Shown here: positions 34,916 to 48,400 of the stretch, piece after piece
Position numbering within the stretch: position 1 is the stretch's first letter
Layout: each line of letters begins with the position of its first letter
Source: Archegozetes longisetosus
Taxonomy: Eukaryota; Arthropoda; Arachnida; Sarcoptiformes; Trhypochthoniidae
Assembly: GCA_018873245.2 (NCBI GenBank)
Contig: JAEMBT020000005.1
Span: 12,818,001 to 12,882,000, forward strand
Direction: 5' to 3'
Length of the DNA stretch: 64,000 bases
The notes under the pieces: model-generated
What the model saw: the letters and a program-made list of their open reading frames with translations, nothing else
Told to the model about the DNA's origin: nothing
Databases searched by the model: none
Position numbers and translations under genes: made by a program

Positions 34916-36260
34916 TAAAGTTATCTTAAGTAAAATATTAGTGGTATACTAAAATGTTTTTATATTAATTTATTTAAGTATATAAGTGTTTAAATTCAAA
35001 GTTTTTGTTTTTCAAGAATAAATTTCCATTGCGTTTAATTTTTTTTTATAAAACTTTGAATCAAATAATAAATATCAATATAGGAATAGGTGACAAAACA
35101 TGATGGAAAGGTGGATTATATAAATTTGACTACAATTGATATAAAAAGATATTAAATTTAGCATATAGCTTATTTACAATGAACTGGGAGTGAAAACTTT
35201 ATATAAAAAGTGACTTAGCTTGATTCTTAATTCTAACAAGTGTTTAGTTTCGATAAATTGTTTTGTGCATGAAAAATTTTGAACGTGTTTTCAAATTTCT
35301 AAAAGAAATTTTATTTTGTTCTGAAATTATTATTTAGTAATGGTAAACAGAATTCTTTGACGTTATCATTAATGGAATAGCATTATTAATCTGCAGTGAC
35401 TGTTTTGATACAGGGCAGGTGTTTTAGTAATAAAACTATTGGGTTGTTAAGAAAGTAATGGCCAAACATATAGAAACTTACTATGTATTTTTTGGCCATT
35501 ACTTTCTTAGCAACCCAATATTTTTACTCATTTACTTTATGAGACAGTACGTGTTGAGTCGTTATTAGTACTTAACACATTCGTAAAGCTTATGAGTAAG
35601 GAAAATCCTTAAATATAGTGATTTGATCTGAGTGAGGAGAAAGGGGTCGAGCTCTCGGAGAGAGCACAATACTAAGTTTACGTGTATGCTGTAGTTCTTT
35701 TTAATTGTTTTATCTTGTATAATAATTAATTTTATTTGTGTATTGTGAAGCTTATAAGTAAATAAGACACTATAAACCTATTTTGTAAAATTAAATATCA
35801 CTTTGATATGTGACTATTTTGACACTCTGTATTTAGATTTATGAAGTTAATTTACGAACAAATGTAGATATAGAGTCCGTAAAATACTATTTTCCTATCT
35901 TATTTAACTATAAGTAGAGCTATAAAGATAGCAAAATTTTAGTAAATGTTTTAAAACAATTTTTCTCCATAGGCACTAGTGTTGAATTTTTATGAAATGT
36001 TTTAAAATGACGGAAGGATTGTTTAAAAACAATTTTCGAAACCCTAACCCTAAATACAAGTTCATTTAGTAACTAACGCCCAATATAATAGTGTAAGAAA
36101 AAGTTGATGCGTTTACATATATTTTTGTACCTTTTCATAGTATAGCTCTGCACTACATTGAGTGCAGACTGGTTAGCGTTCACTTTGAACGTCGTTTAAC
36201 TCAATTTTTTGTTGTCGAATACTAATACTTCTGGTCTTGTATTAATAGATTTCAGTAAAA
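34916..36260. other. Spacer between SDR relic 1 and SDR copy 2
   Basis: AT-rich. Contains only the hairpin MITE at 35,437-35,520 and a short ccctaaccctaa stretch at about 36,042, too short to call telomeric. No gene. Confidence 0.35.
35437..35520. repeat. Mariner-type hairpin MITE
   Basis: tattgggttgttaagaaagt + aatggccaaa is mirrored by tttggccattactttcttag + caacccaata, giving an 84-bp element bounded by TA. The outer ends resemble mariner terminal repeats (tattgggttg). Confidence 0.85.
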
Positions 36261-38199
36261 ATGATTAATTTTAAAATCTTTATTACAAATTACTCACATA
36301 TATCGGAATTTTGATCGAATACTTCTCTAATCACTTGAAATTGACACGATTTGGGCCGAAGAGGTATAGAAGTGATAAAAGACTCGATGGAAAAGTCGTC
36401 ATAATAACAGGTGCTAATACTGGTATTGGAAAAGAAACAGCAAAAGATTTAGCTAAACGAGGCGCTAAGGTTTGTCTCAATTATTAGAATTAAAATAGAT
36501 TTTTCTCGTATAAGATTTAGTTTAAAATTTTCTGATAAAAAGCTTTGTAACTATAAAAATTTCGATATTGTTAAGTAATTAACCGAAACATGGTTTTGGC
36601 TGCTGTTCTCAACTTATTTAAGATTTATGTGAATTGTATTTAATTTCTGAAATTATTAGTTCTTAAAGATACAAAACATGAATACAATACCAATTTTGTT
36701 TCAAAAGCCAAATAATATTTTGCTCAGTAGATTGTATTCAACTTTATGTTCATTAATGTTACAAAAGTAATTTTCAGTTCATTTTAAAACATTCAATGCT
36801 ATAAAACAATAGATCTTTAGGATATTTTCTAACAAATGATCTGTAAAAATAAGTTTTCTTAGAAATCTCTTATATTTGTTTGAAACTTATTTTAGGTAAT
36901 AGTAGCGTGTCGTAATATGGAAAAGGCTAACGAAGCTGTCGATCATATGAGACGAGAAAATAAAAATTCTAATTTCAAGGTTATCAAATTGGATTTATCT
37001 TCATTGACATCAGTCCGACAGTTCGCTAAACAAGTTTGTGAAGAAGAATCAAAAATAGATATTCTTATCAATAATGCAGGAGTTATGATGTGTCCGAAGT
37101 TGACTACTGAAGACGGATTTGAGATGCAGTTCGCGACAAATTATTTAGGTATGAAAACAAAAAATAACCTTCGACAAACGATTGGTAAAAATTTGAAATT
37201 GGAAAGCACTGTGATAAAAGTTATGACTGAATTTTTTGCGTTTTAATAACACAAAATGACATTCATTCAAAAGTTATTCATTAATAGTATTTCATGTATG
37301 TAATTATGAAGACAAGTATGTATTTTATAATTTAATGATAATCATCAAAACTTGTATTTCTAAAGCAACTTATCTCTGGCTTGAAATACAATTGTAGAGA
37401 TGTTTCACATAACTAGAATTAAGCTGATTTGAGTATCTTAGATATTGGGCGTGATTTATGTCATGACTGTTTTACATTTAATTAATTCACTATTTAATAG
37501 AATAGTTAAATTTAACATGTTTTTAATAATAAAATTGTTCCGCCCTTTTATTTAAACATCTCCTTAAATAAGTAAATTCAAGTCATATTACAATTAATGT
37601 TAATATTCATCCAAATGTTAGGTCACTTCTTATTAACGATGCTATTAATGAATCACATGAAGAAGTCGTCAAACGCTAGAATCATAAACGTTTCAGCACT
37701 TCTTCATCACATCGCCAAAATTGACTTCAATGATATTAACTACGACAATAATTATGATCCTCTACAAAGTTATGCCCGAAGCAAATTAGCACAAATACTA
37801 TTCACTCGAGAACTGTCTCAAAGACTGTCAGAAACTAATATCAATGTCTATTGTTTACATCCAGGAATCATTAAGACAGAGTTACTTCGACATCAAGATT
37901 CAGAATCATTTAAATTCAAGCTTACTGGTTTGATTTTAAATCCAATTGATGCTGAATTGGGATCTCAAACAACTCTTTATTGTGCACTTGAAGATAAATT
38001 GGATACAGAATCGGGTCATTATTATAGGTAAGATTTTGTTTTCCGACATCTTTACATTTTCTCATAAAACATTTTCCTCAGTAATTGTCGTCGAATCGAT
38101 TACATGACGAGCAACGCAACCGATGATTCGACTGCCAGAAAGTTGTGGAATTTAAGCTGTGATTTGGTTAAACTTGACAATCACTTAAGACTGGATTAG
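36261..38199 (+). CDS. Retinol-dehydrogenase-like SDR, copy 2 (one frame break)
   Basis: Exons: 36261-36469, 36896-37148, 37622-38027 and 38082-38199, all with GT-AG introns in the same phases (0, 1, 2) as the intact copy at 49,943. The NAD(P)-binding TGANTGIG, the NNAG motif, a VSALLHH segment with the catalytic Ser and the YARSK active site are all present. Near 36,273 exon 1 has one A fewer than copy 3 in an A run. This puts a stop soon after the start, and no later in-frame Met rescues exon 1. The C-terminus ends five codons earlier than copy 3 (tag at 38197). It is otherwise intact, so it is either a very young pseudogene or an assembly error. Role as for copy 3. Confidence 0.85.
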
Positions 38200-39841
38200 A
38201 CATCAAACATTTAAATACTTATAAAAATGGATGCTTTCAAATTTTCGTTTCGTATAAAGTTTTATAAATTGCTTTACTTATAAAATAAATTTTGTCTCCA
38301 CTTAATCTCGACTTTGATTAGATTAAATAAAGGGTTTATGAAAAAAATCGTTATTAATCCTTAAATAGAATCATCTAAAAACTAGAATAATTGACATGTT
38401 AATGAGAATAATAATGAAAAAGAATTTATTGAGGTAAACTGCCACAATTTTATGCTTAATTTAAGCAACAATTAGGCTTTCGAGAATTAATGTTTATGAA
38501 TATAAAAATATATTTCTATCACTTTCAATGTCATTAAATGTACAGAAAGCGCATTTGAAGTTCTTGTCCTTGATAACCATAATATAGCCTTAACGATAGC
38601 CATCGCGGGGCAATCTGATTGACTTTATGTTTAACTATAAAATATTAATGGATGTAAATGAATTTCAATATATGCTATGAATAGATAAAATAGCTTATGA
38701 ATATTAATGAAGCAATAAAGGTTTGATTTCTTTTTTACCAGTATTTAATTTAATAATATATTTGTCTCCATATAATTATAAATGACATTCGCATTTAATC
38801 TCGAATAATAATAAGATAAAATTGAACAAATGCTTTCACGCTTAAAAGGGTTTCTTTTGAAAGAGAGTGTGATTCGCAAAAACTGAATCTGATCGCAGTT
38901 TCTCATCTCAAAAGGGGAGGTTGGGCGTCTTCAAAAACCGATTCCGAAAATATTCTCTTCACATGAATGTCATGTCACAGTATCTCTAAAATTGATAACG
39001 AAAAGTGCTGAGCGCCATATATGAGGAAGTAGTGGTAGTTTGAGATCAAGAATCTCAATTAGAGAACTAAAACTGTCATGAAAAGTAATGATTTTTACAA
39101 ATATACAATTTGAAATAAAGTCTTTCTATTTCTTGTACATTTAGAAAAAAATTACGCATATTCTAAATATCTCTTATAACTAAAGGGTTTAAAATTGACT
39201 TTTCATTTCTTTTAAATCACACATTCAATCTCTAAGACTTATGTTATGCAGATATAAATTTTCTGATTTTAAATCAGTTTTTCATTCTTTTAAAATAGTT
39301 TGTCAAACAGTTATCTTTAAAATGCTTTATATTTTATGTAATGCTTTACTAATGCTTTCAAGATTATTATTGTATTAGCGTTTGCTATGAAATGCGGTGA
39401 ATATTTTAAAAGAATAACGATTCAGATCTATTTTGTTTATATATAATATGTTATAAAACTGGTAAAGAGTCAGTTTTTGAGAGGAGGCCTCGAGGAGAGG
39501 ACCTCATTATGCCTCTGAGCGAAAGAAAAAGTGTTAGAAAGAAGCAAAAATATTTTAAAATGTGAAAACCTTCAAATATGTTTATAATATTTTTTTGTGT
39601 CAATCAAATAATGAAATCACATCTAAATCTTACGCAATATTTCTATTATATATTTGTTATTAAATGTTATTTTAAATACTTATAATTTTTTAAGAAAATA
39701 AGAGATTGCAATCAAACAAAGTCTAATATTACTAAGATTTTAATAGAATATTTGTTTCAGAATTCTGGATGAACAATTAATTTTATCCCCAGTTATGCGT
39801 TTAGTTTTATGAGCTCGAACCTGAACGGCGTAACACAATTT
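38200..39841. other. Region downstream of SDR copy 2
   Basis: Includes the duplicated block 38,710-38,972 and a dispersed repeat at about 39,170-39,240 (similar to 12,792-12,860). The stretch 39,470-39,841 precedes a primer binding site and may contain the end of a 5' LTR, but its boundaries were not identified. Confidence 0.35.
38710..38972 (+). repeat. Duplicated SDR 3' flank, left copy
   Basis: aataaaggtttgatttcttt ... tctcgaataat ... ggggaggttgggcgtctt aligns with about 54,450-54,684 (gtaaaggttttatttcttt ... tctcgaataat ... aggaggctacgcgtttt). The match ends at about 38,972, exactly where the other copy passes into MACPF sequence. Confidence 0.7.
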
Positions 39842-41344
39842 TGGTCGAGGCTCCCAACGATCCTTAATTAAAGGTTAAATTCAATATATTTCTCTTGATG
39901 TCTTGGATTTTTAAGTATTTTTCAGACTCAAAAGTCTCATCACGAGGGGCAGAAGTCTCTCAGGTCTCAAAACGAAGACAACTCTTTAAGTTATCATGTA
40001 AGTAAACATGATTTAAGTATTTCACATAAGGCTAAGCCAAATATAGAGTTATGGCAAAACTTATTTAATTCAGTTTCTGAGCTTGATTTAAGTAGAATTT
40101 TTTATTTTTATGGTTTATTTTACGGCAGTGCGTATGAAAAATGGCAGACATTATATGATATTTTAAGTTCTAATGAGGTATCAGATATATTAATGAAATA
40201 TAAGCCAAATATTTTACTAGACAGTGGATGTAAAGTAACTTTAAATGAAAACAGTTTTGTGCAAAAGGATAATTTCAATGCTAATGTTATATCAAAACAG
40301 ATACAATCGAGCCCTACTTTTATATCATACAGAGAATATGATAATTATAAATCTGTCTCTTTTAGCGCAAATAATTGCAATGAATTGAAAAATTCAACAT
40401 TTGCAAGTAATCAAAATGATATTCATGAAGTCGATAATTCAAATTTGAGTCTTAATGAGTCAGTTATTAATGTAAATCAAGAACAGTCGAATCCCCATAT
40501 AACTGACAATAATTATTATCAACTGAATCCTAAAATAGTTGAAAATGATATTGACAATTTAAAAGTCGATTTGATTAACAAAATTGAAAGCTTATCTTTA
40601 AATAAGCAAATTTTCAACAAACCCAATATATATCTATTTAGAAGTGATCCTAAAGAGTGAATCAAAAAGTTTGAAAAGTGTGCTTTAATTAATAATTGGA
40701 ATGATTTCAAGAAAGTCAAGAATTTTGTTAAGTTTGTTGATAAAGTTTTAGATTTGTTTGCGAACAATTTTACTGATGTTTATTCTATTGATTGGCAATC
40801 TTTGAAAATATATTTTATTCATGAATTTTATTCTTATGGATTGAGAATCAGGAATAAGTTGAAACTGAATGAACTTAAACAATATGATAATGAGTCAGTT
40901 ACAAATTTTATTAAGAGGTCCTTGGATTTATGTGACAATTTTGATGAATCTATGCCAATTGACTATAAAATTGATTATATTATTTGTGGCTTGAAACCAA
41001 AAATTAGAGAACAAATAGTTAGACCTGGTGTTTGGCCTTTAAAAGATTTAGATCTTTTGAAATTTCTAGCTTTGAGAGCTGAAAATTTTATTAAAATAAA
41101 TAAAGCTATTGATAAAATAAATTTTGAAAACGAGTTAACTGACGATAGTAATTCAATGCCCTATATTGGTATAAACTATAACTATAAAGTGAGGAAAAAA
41201 TGCACTAAAAATCCCAAGTCTATTCATATGGATTCCGAATCTTCTAATGTAAGTGATTCTGATATTTTAAAATTGGGATGCTATCGATGTGGCGCAACTG
41301 ATCATAAAATAAAATTTTGTGAATTGAATCCTATAACAAACTGA
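39842..41344 (+). mobile_element. LTR-retrotransposon leader and gag (Ty3/Gypsy-like), truncated
   Basis: tggtcgaggctcccaacg at 39842-39859 has the form of a primer binding site: its reverse complement ends in CCA like a tRNA. A gag-like frame is open from about 39,920. It has one TGA at about 40,658 and continues to the stop at 41342-41344. The second half has a capsid-like region (YDNESVTNFIKRSLDLCDNF ... IICGLKPKIREQIV). It ends with a CCHC zinc knuckle, CYRCGATDHKIKFC (41,279-41,320). No pol follows; LINE sequence comes next. Alternatively this could be a first ORF of the LINE. Confidence 0.6.
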
Positions 41345-41483
41345 ATTTTTTAATTCCAAAAAATTTTTATGACTGTATTGGATATAAGAATTTGGAAAAA
41401 TTAATTGTAAAACGGACTTATCGTTATAAGAAAATTAAATCTGTCTATCGTTCTAACTCATCAAAAATATTTGAGAAATTAAG

Positions 41484-44400
41484 ATGTCTCGCAGTGTTAT
41501 TACTCAAGTGAAAAACATTATAAATAAATCACTGCATAAATATCTTGAAATTGTTGATAATTGTAATAATAAGAAAATTATATCTAAAGAGCAAATTAAA
41601 ACATGGCTAAAGGAATTTCATGATAAAAATTTAAACCTGATTAACAAAATAGCAACACAGCAATCATTGCTTATGACACCTACTAATAGTTCAACTCAAG
41701 TAATAGCGAATACGCCCAGTATTGTAAGTACATCTCAAGAACCCTCTACTTCTTCGAATAATAATGAATCTAAAAGAGTGATTGATATAAACGAGAAGAA
41801 TAAGTTCAAGAATATGTCAAATGAAAAAAAATTGATTTTGTATTTGAGAAATTGTTAGATCTATCGATTAAGTCTGAAAATACTGCAAACTATGTAAGTA
41901 GAGCTACGAACAAAAATAAAATGTTTCATCAAAACCGACAACAATTTCACAATTATTCAATAAACCATCGCCATCATCAATACAGAAGTCCTCATAATAG
42001 TGGCCAAAACAACTTTACACACAATTATAACCGCAGTAATTATCGACCTCAATATTCAATGCCTGTGTATGGAATGCCTTTTCAATCATACGGTATTTAT
42101 CCATTTGCCTCAAGACTTCCTCAGTATATATCACCGTCGAACCACTCAGTGATACCCCAATTTCCAGTAAGTGCTATTCCACGTAATTTTTTATACAGGG
42201 GCGTGAGTCAGTTCTCACCACCGAATATGCAAAACTGTCGATAGTTAACGCAAAAAGTCCGTTATTAAATCCAAAAAAATGTGATAAAAATTTAATTAGT
42301 ATTATGTCACTTAATTTTAGAAGTTTATAGAATAAGTACAAAGCTTTTAATGCACTTTTACTCACTAAAAGCATTGATATCTTTTTCGGAAACGAAACTT
42401 TTCTTAATGGTTCAATAACCGATAGTATGATAAGTGTTAATCATATGATCTATCAAAACAATAGGAACTCTCATGGAGGAGGAGTAATATTAGGAATAAG
42501 CAATAAATTCAAATCTATCTTATGTACTGAGCTCTTTACAGAAACGTTTGAATCTGTTTATTCTGAAGTTTTTATTAAGAATTACATTAGTTAGTCTATT
42601 AGTATCTATGTACATGCCTCAATGTCCTGGTTATGCCCAACTGTTGGAATTTAAAAATTTATTTAGTAAAATGGAAACTCATTTCCGTAATTATAAAATA
42701 ATAATATCAGGGGATTTAAACATAAATCTATTAAACACTGAAAATAAAATAGTAAAGAATTTTAATGAAATAATTAATAGCTTCGGTCTAAAACAAGTGG
42801 TTAATACTCATACATTTCCATCTAATCCTCATTCCCATTGTAGTAAATCACTTTTAGATGTGTTTATTTTAAATGATGAAAATATTTTTAATAGTATATC
42901 TGTTGGCGAGAACATTGCCCAAATTTGCGATCATTTCGCAATTTATGTTATGTTAAAAATAGAAAAAGTGAAGGAAAATAAAATCTTTAAACAAATTCTG
43001 GATTTCAATAACACAGATGTTCAAAAATTCAATGATAATCTTAAGGGAGTTGACTGGGTTTCAATAGTTAGTAATAACAGTGATATAGATTTGATTTATG
43101 ACTCTTTAATACATATAATTGTAAATATATATAACACTTCTTTCAAAACTAAAAATATTGAATTAAGCAAGAATAGAATTTCAAATGCAATTAAAGTCTT
43201 AATCTCTAAAAAAGCAAATTATATAAACGTTATTATCAAACAAAAGATAATTTATTTTATATAGGAGTTCAGTATTTACATAACAAAATTGGTGTAATGT
43301 TAGAAAATGTTTACCCTATGAAAATTCAAAAACTAATTGATAAAAATGATAATTTTAAGTCATTTTATAGAAATATTAAGAATAACATTAAGTCTCAAAA
43401 TAGTAATTCGTTTTTCGATTCTAACAATCGATTACTAACAGATAATAATGATGTTGCAAACGCTTCCTCACAGCACTTTTGTTCAAATTTTACTTCATTA
43501 AGCTATCCTAACTACCAAGATCTTAGTAATATTTCTAATGAGAGATGTTTAACTGAAGTATGTATAACGCAAACTGATGTTATGAGAGAACTTTTAAAGC
43601 TCAATACTAACAAATTCTTCGGACATTCAGAAATTCCTGCTTTTTATTTGTACACTGTTGTGATATTTTTAGTAAAATTTTCTTCCTATTATTCTCTGAA
43701 ATTTTGAAGTACGGAAAAATTCCAAAAAATATAAACCAAGTATCTGTCTGTCCCATCCTTAAAAGTAGTAAAAACAGAAATAATCTTAGTTATTTTAGAC
43801 CTATCATTATAACAAACAATATTTTAAAACTCTTTGAAATACTAGTTCACAATAACCTTAATTCATATGTTGTTAAATACAGTATAGTTCCTCCTAATCG
43901 ATATGGCTTTAAAGCAGGTTTGAGTACAATGCATTTACTAATTGATTTAATATATGATTAAACTTTGGGCTTCAATGACTACCTCGTATTATGTATTGAT
44001 GTAATATTTCTTGATTTTTTTGCTGCTTTTGATAATGTAGATTTTACAACATTATTGGAGGGTCTATACAACTAAGGTATTAGAGGACAGTTTATTAAAA
44101 TTATTGAAAGTCTGTTGTATGATAGAGAGCAATTTGTAACTTATAATAATACTAAGTCTTGTAAATCTATTGTGATTTCTGGCGTGCCACAGGGAGGTAT
44201 ATGTAGTCCACTGTTGTTTAATTTATATGTGAAAGATATTCCAAATGTAGAATCTTCTAAAGTATATCAGTACGCTGACGATACAGCTATTTTAAAATTG
44301 ATTTCTAGTACAAATGATATAAATTTATTACAGACCGACATAAATCTAATTCATGAGTGGAGTAAAAATAACAATCTTAAACTAAATCCTGATAAATTTG

Positions 44401-45170
44401 TTCATTTAAGATTTACTTTTAACCGACAGCTTGATTTACCGTCGTATCAAATCAACGGCAATATCATTACGACTAAAGAAAATCATAAACATTTGGGTAT
44501 TATCTTAGACAATAAGTTAAGTTTTAATAGTCATGTTGACTATACTATCGATGATTGTTTTAGAAAGTAGTCTATTTTGAAAAGAACTTGTGAAAATGGA
44601 AATTACACTGTATTTTTGAGACTTTATAATTCATACATCTTGCCTCTTATAGATTATTGTAATATATGTTGGATTCGATCAAATAATCAAATTGATAGTA
44701 TTGAACGAATTCAAAAGCGAATAACAAAGTTTATATGCTGTAAAATGGGTTATTATAATCTAAGTTACAAGGAAAGACTCAAACTATTAAATTTAAAATC
44801 ACTTGAATTAAGAACTGATTTGTGTGTTTTAAAATATGTTTTTAAATCTATAATCATAATAACGTTCTTGAGCATTGGAAAAATTTCTTTGTCACTAATA
44901 ATACTCGTAACGGCTTAGTTTTATTAAATATTAATACGAGAATTAATTTATGTGATAAAAGTTTCTTTGTATATGCTATTAAGCTATTTAATTCGTTACC
45001 AATTGATATTAGGAATGAACAAAATTTTATATCCTATGAGAGTAAACTTGAACTTTTTTTGCCGAAAAATATGCGATGTTTTTGAATAGTGTAATGTAAT
45101 GTTAATCGACAAGTTACGGTTAATAATAAATTTATTAAAATTTATTATTATTATAAACTAAACTTAGGGG
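41484..45170 (+). mobile_element. LINE (APE endonuclease/reverse transcriptase), dead but with YADD box
   Basis: The first ORF, about 41,484-42,244, is rich in N, Q, S and Y and has one frameshift near 41,850. The second ORF starts at about 42,250 (MSLNFRSL) and carries the endonuclease blocks GGGVILGI, SGDLNINLL (about 42,707) and CDHFAIYV. The reverse transcriptase has YGFKAGLSTM, FLDFFAAFDNVD, GVPQGGICSPLLFNLYV and YADD at 44271-44282, followed by NPDKF, HLGIILD and a C-terminal tail RINLCDKSFFVYAIKLFNSL. Several stops and frameshifts (about 42,593, 43,264, 43,705, 43,960, 44,075, 44,568) kill it. The tail matches that of the LINE at 15-18 kb, so both belong to one family. Confidence 0.87.
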
Positions 45171-45407
45171 TCAAATATAGTCAATAAAAGTAAAAAATGT
45201 CAAAAAAGTAAAAAAAAAAGTTGAAAAAGTCGTGTTTAGTGATTTTCGACTTTTTTTGCCTTTAAAGCCAAAAAAGTCAGACGCAATGCCCTACTCATAG
45301 CCTAACTTACCTATCCTAATTTATCATAATATAACCAATATAATCTAGCATAACATAACATAAAATAATAAAACGATTGAAATCAAAATAAATGGAGAAT
45401 TTTACAG

Positions 45408-48400
45408 AGGATAATATTTTTTGGGCCCAGCTGATTTAGGTTTCATTGGATAGATCTCAACTCCCTGAGTCGAAATATATATACAACTTATAGTCTATCT
45501 CATTCTGTTTCCGAGTCATAAGCTCTAAAAGTAGGGTGACCAAGTCAAAAACTCTCAAATGGGGGACAAAAAAATTTGGCCTCCTAATGAAGTATTTTTT
45601 AAAAGTTTTAATTTCAAAACAATTTTATTTACAAGTCTACAATCGTTTATTATTCAAAAACTTATACTTCTTCTGAGATTTTGCTGCATGTAATAATTCG
45701 TTATTGCTTTTTATGAAATCATAAAACTCGGAACATGTCATTGAAAAATTAAATCGTATGCATATTTCTGCTTTTACTAAACTAACATTCATTCGATTAC
45801 GCTCATCAGTCCAAAGATTTTGCATTACACTAAACACTCTCTCAACATAATCGTTACAAATCGGTATACACATAACACACTCAATTACATACTGCAAATT
45901 AGGAAAGTTATTTTTTCCTAAAATTTTACACCACAATTTTTCATTATCTAAACTCTTATCATCTTTAGTCAAACATTTAAATACTACATTATATGAAGAA
46001 CACTCATCAAATAAAGTATTTCTGTCAACAGAAATATTTAATGAATTGCAAATATCTATGATTGAATCATAATTCAAATGTGTGTCTAAATTTAAACACT
46101 GGAACTTTTTAAAAATTGAGTTTTTGAAGTCAAAATGAGATTCCAAATAACTTAGCGCTCTATAATAAGCATTATTTGCATTTTTAATAAAGTTTTCTTT
46201 TATACTATTGTTCGAGGGTAATTTATCTAAGATTGACTTTAATTTACTCCCGTAAAAATTATTCTCAATTCTATTTTTTAATCTAATTTTGATTTCATTC
46301 ATGATGCTAAATAGATGAGTAGAATTGGTTGATTTATTTTCCAATCGTAGGATTGAATCATGAAATATTTTCGTGTATTGATGAGCAAAATGCAAATACA
46401 TCTCATTAATAGAAATACTTTCATTTGACTCTTCATTATTATTCCAAAAAAAATCAGAAATAGTTCTATGATAATTATCAGCATTAATACCTAAAAAGTA
46501 TAATCCTATAGCATCTAAATTTTGCAATAATCTATCAATTGCTGCGTATAAAGACAACCATCCTGTTGTTACATGCCTTAACAATGTAGAGTATTCATTG
46601 TCAGTATAAATGTAACAGGACTTTAACTGTTCAGTACGTTTAGCGGAAGTTGAAAAATGAGCATAAATTTTTAAAGTTAAATATTCAACATCCAATGGAA
46701 GCTTTAGTAAACCATGTTTTGCAGTATTATGTAAAATATGCGCATTGCAGTTCCCTTTAACTAAAAAGCTATTCTCTGACAATAGATTGTTAAATACTGA
46801 ATTATGAATACCGTAATTCACGTAAGCATTATCGGCGCCGTATGATAGTAAATTTTAAATTTTTAAATTGTTTTTGGATAACGATTGTTTAAAATTATAA
46901 TATATATTATATGAAGCCTCGTTAGAGTCATTAATTAAGTTTAACACAAAATTTGTAAGTCCTTCGTTAATATTGAAATATTGAATTACAATTGGGAACA
47001 TTTTAATATTGCCTTTATTAGAGGCATCAGTTGAAATAGAAAATTTATGATTTTTTGAAGTCAGAAATTTTAAGTGCTTTTCTAATGAGAATGGTGCTAA
47101 AACATTCTCAGCAATAGCTTCTGCCTTAGTACGGCCACAATGCAATTTCTTACAAATATCAGAATCCGGAAAGAGCTTATGACTTAGCTTTATTCCACAT
47201 TCAGCCGACCGGTAACTGTGATGATGAGAAATACTATGAAATGTATGGGAGACTTCTGCAGCAATGACTTTAAGTTCTTCTGTAGTGTTCACTTTAACCA
47301 TAAAAGCACTTATTGATTTGTTGATAAATTTAATTTTTGCGATTTTTTATGCTCCACACCGTTGGCATGTCTCTCAACATCTCTTCTTCCAGAAGACTTG
47401 ACTGAAGAAGTTGAATTACAAAAGAGACATTTCGCATGACCATCATCTACTTTCGATATCCATTCCTTAAAATTTTCATCTACTAGTCATGAAATAAGAA
47501 AAGATGATGTTCTTTTCTTTTTCGGTTGGGACGTCATAATTGATGATCTTAGGAATTACTCAAAAAGTTTATTAAAAAAATATTGACATGACAAGGTACT
47601 TAAATTGCATACTATTTAAGCACAAACCAAAATAAATCTTAAACTTTGAAAAAATTATCTTTTTTGCGAGAATCAAAGTTATTAAGTATACCTACAAACT
47701 GAAATAACAATTATTTGAAATATAAACTAAAGATTTGATTGAGAACTACTCTTTGTAAGAGTCACACATGAAATGAATGAAAACAAGTTTATCAAAACAT
47801 GGTTTAAAAGTTTATCTGATAAACGGATTAAAATTCTTTTATCTAAAGACTTTCACATATTTTAAGATAAGAAACGCATTGACAACAAAATTGCATTCCT
47901 TTGCGTTAAACGAAAACATGTAGCGAAAATATTTTAAGCTAAATCTTAAAATGTGTGATACTTTCCGTCCCGCAAAAGGTGCATTCGGGATGCGGGACAC
48001 AACTCTTGAATGCGGGACACTTGGTCACCCTATCTAAGAGGTTCAGAACGGCAATTAACAATTTATGCATATTAAAGCCAAAACCTTTTTAATATTCATA
48101 TATTTAGAAAGGTCTCATAAAGGCGAATTAGATCCGTACTATGGAGGAAGCCTCTACAGAGTTATAGGAAGGCAACTAGGTCAAGAAATATAAGACATGC
48201 TTAGAGAGATGGCTAGCAAACCAAGTTATCTAGAACCCGAAGTTGGGTACCAATAGACTCAGTTCAACAAGGTGAATACATCAATAGTCCAATTGACACT
48301 GTTTTAGTTTTATGCTTCCTTCGAGTTTACCTCCACGTGGTAGGAAGCGGGCAACACAAATGTTATATTTTTGTGGCTAAAAAACGAAAAAATCGATTTT

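Noticed and set aside
36042..36056. ccctaaccctaaa, telomere-like
   Set aside because: Only about two units; too short to be an interstitial telomere tract.
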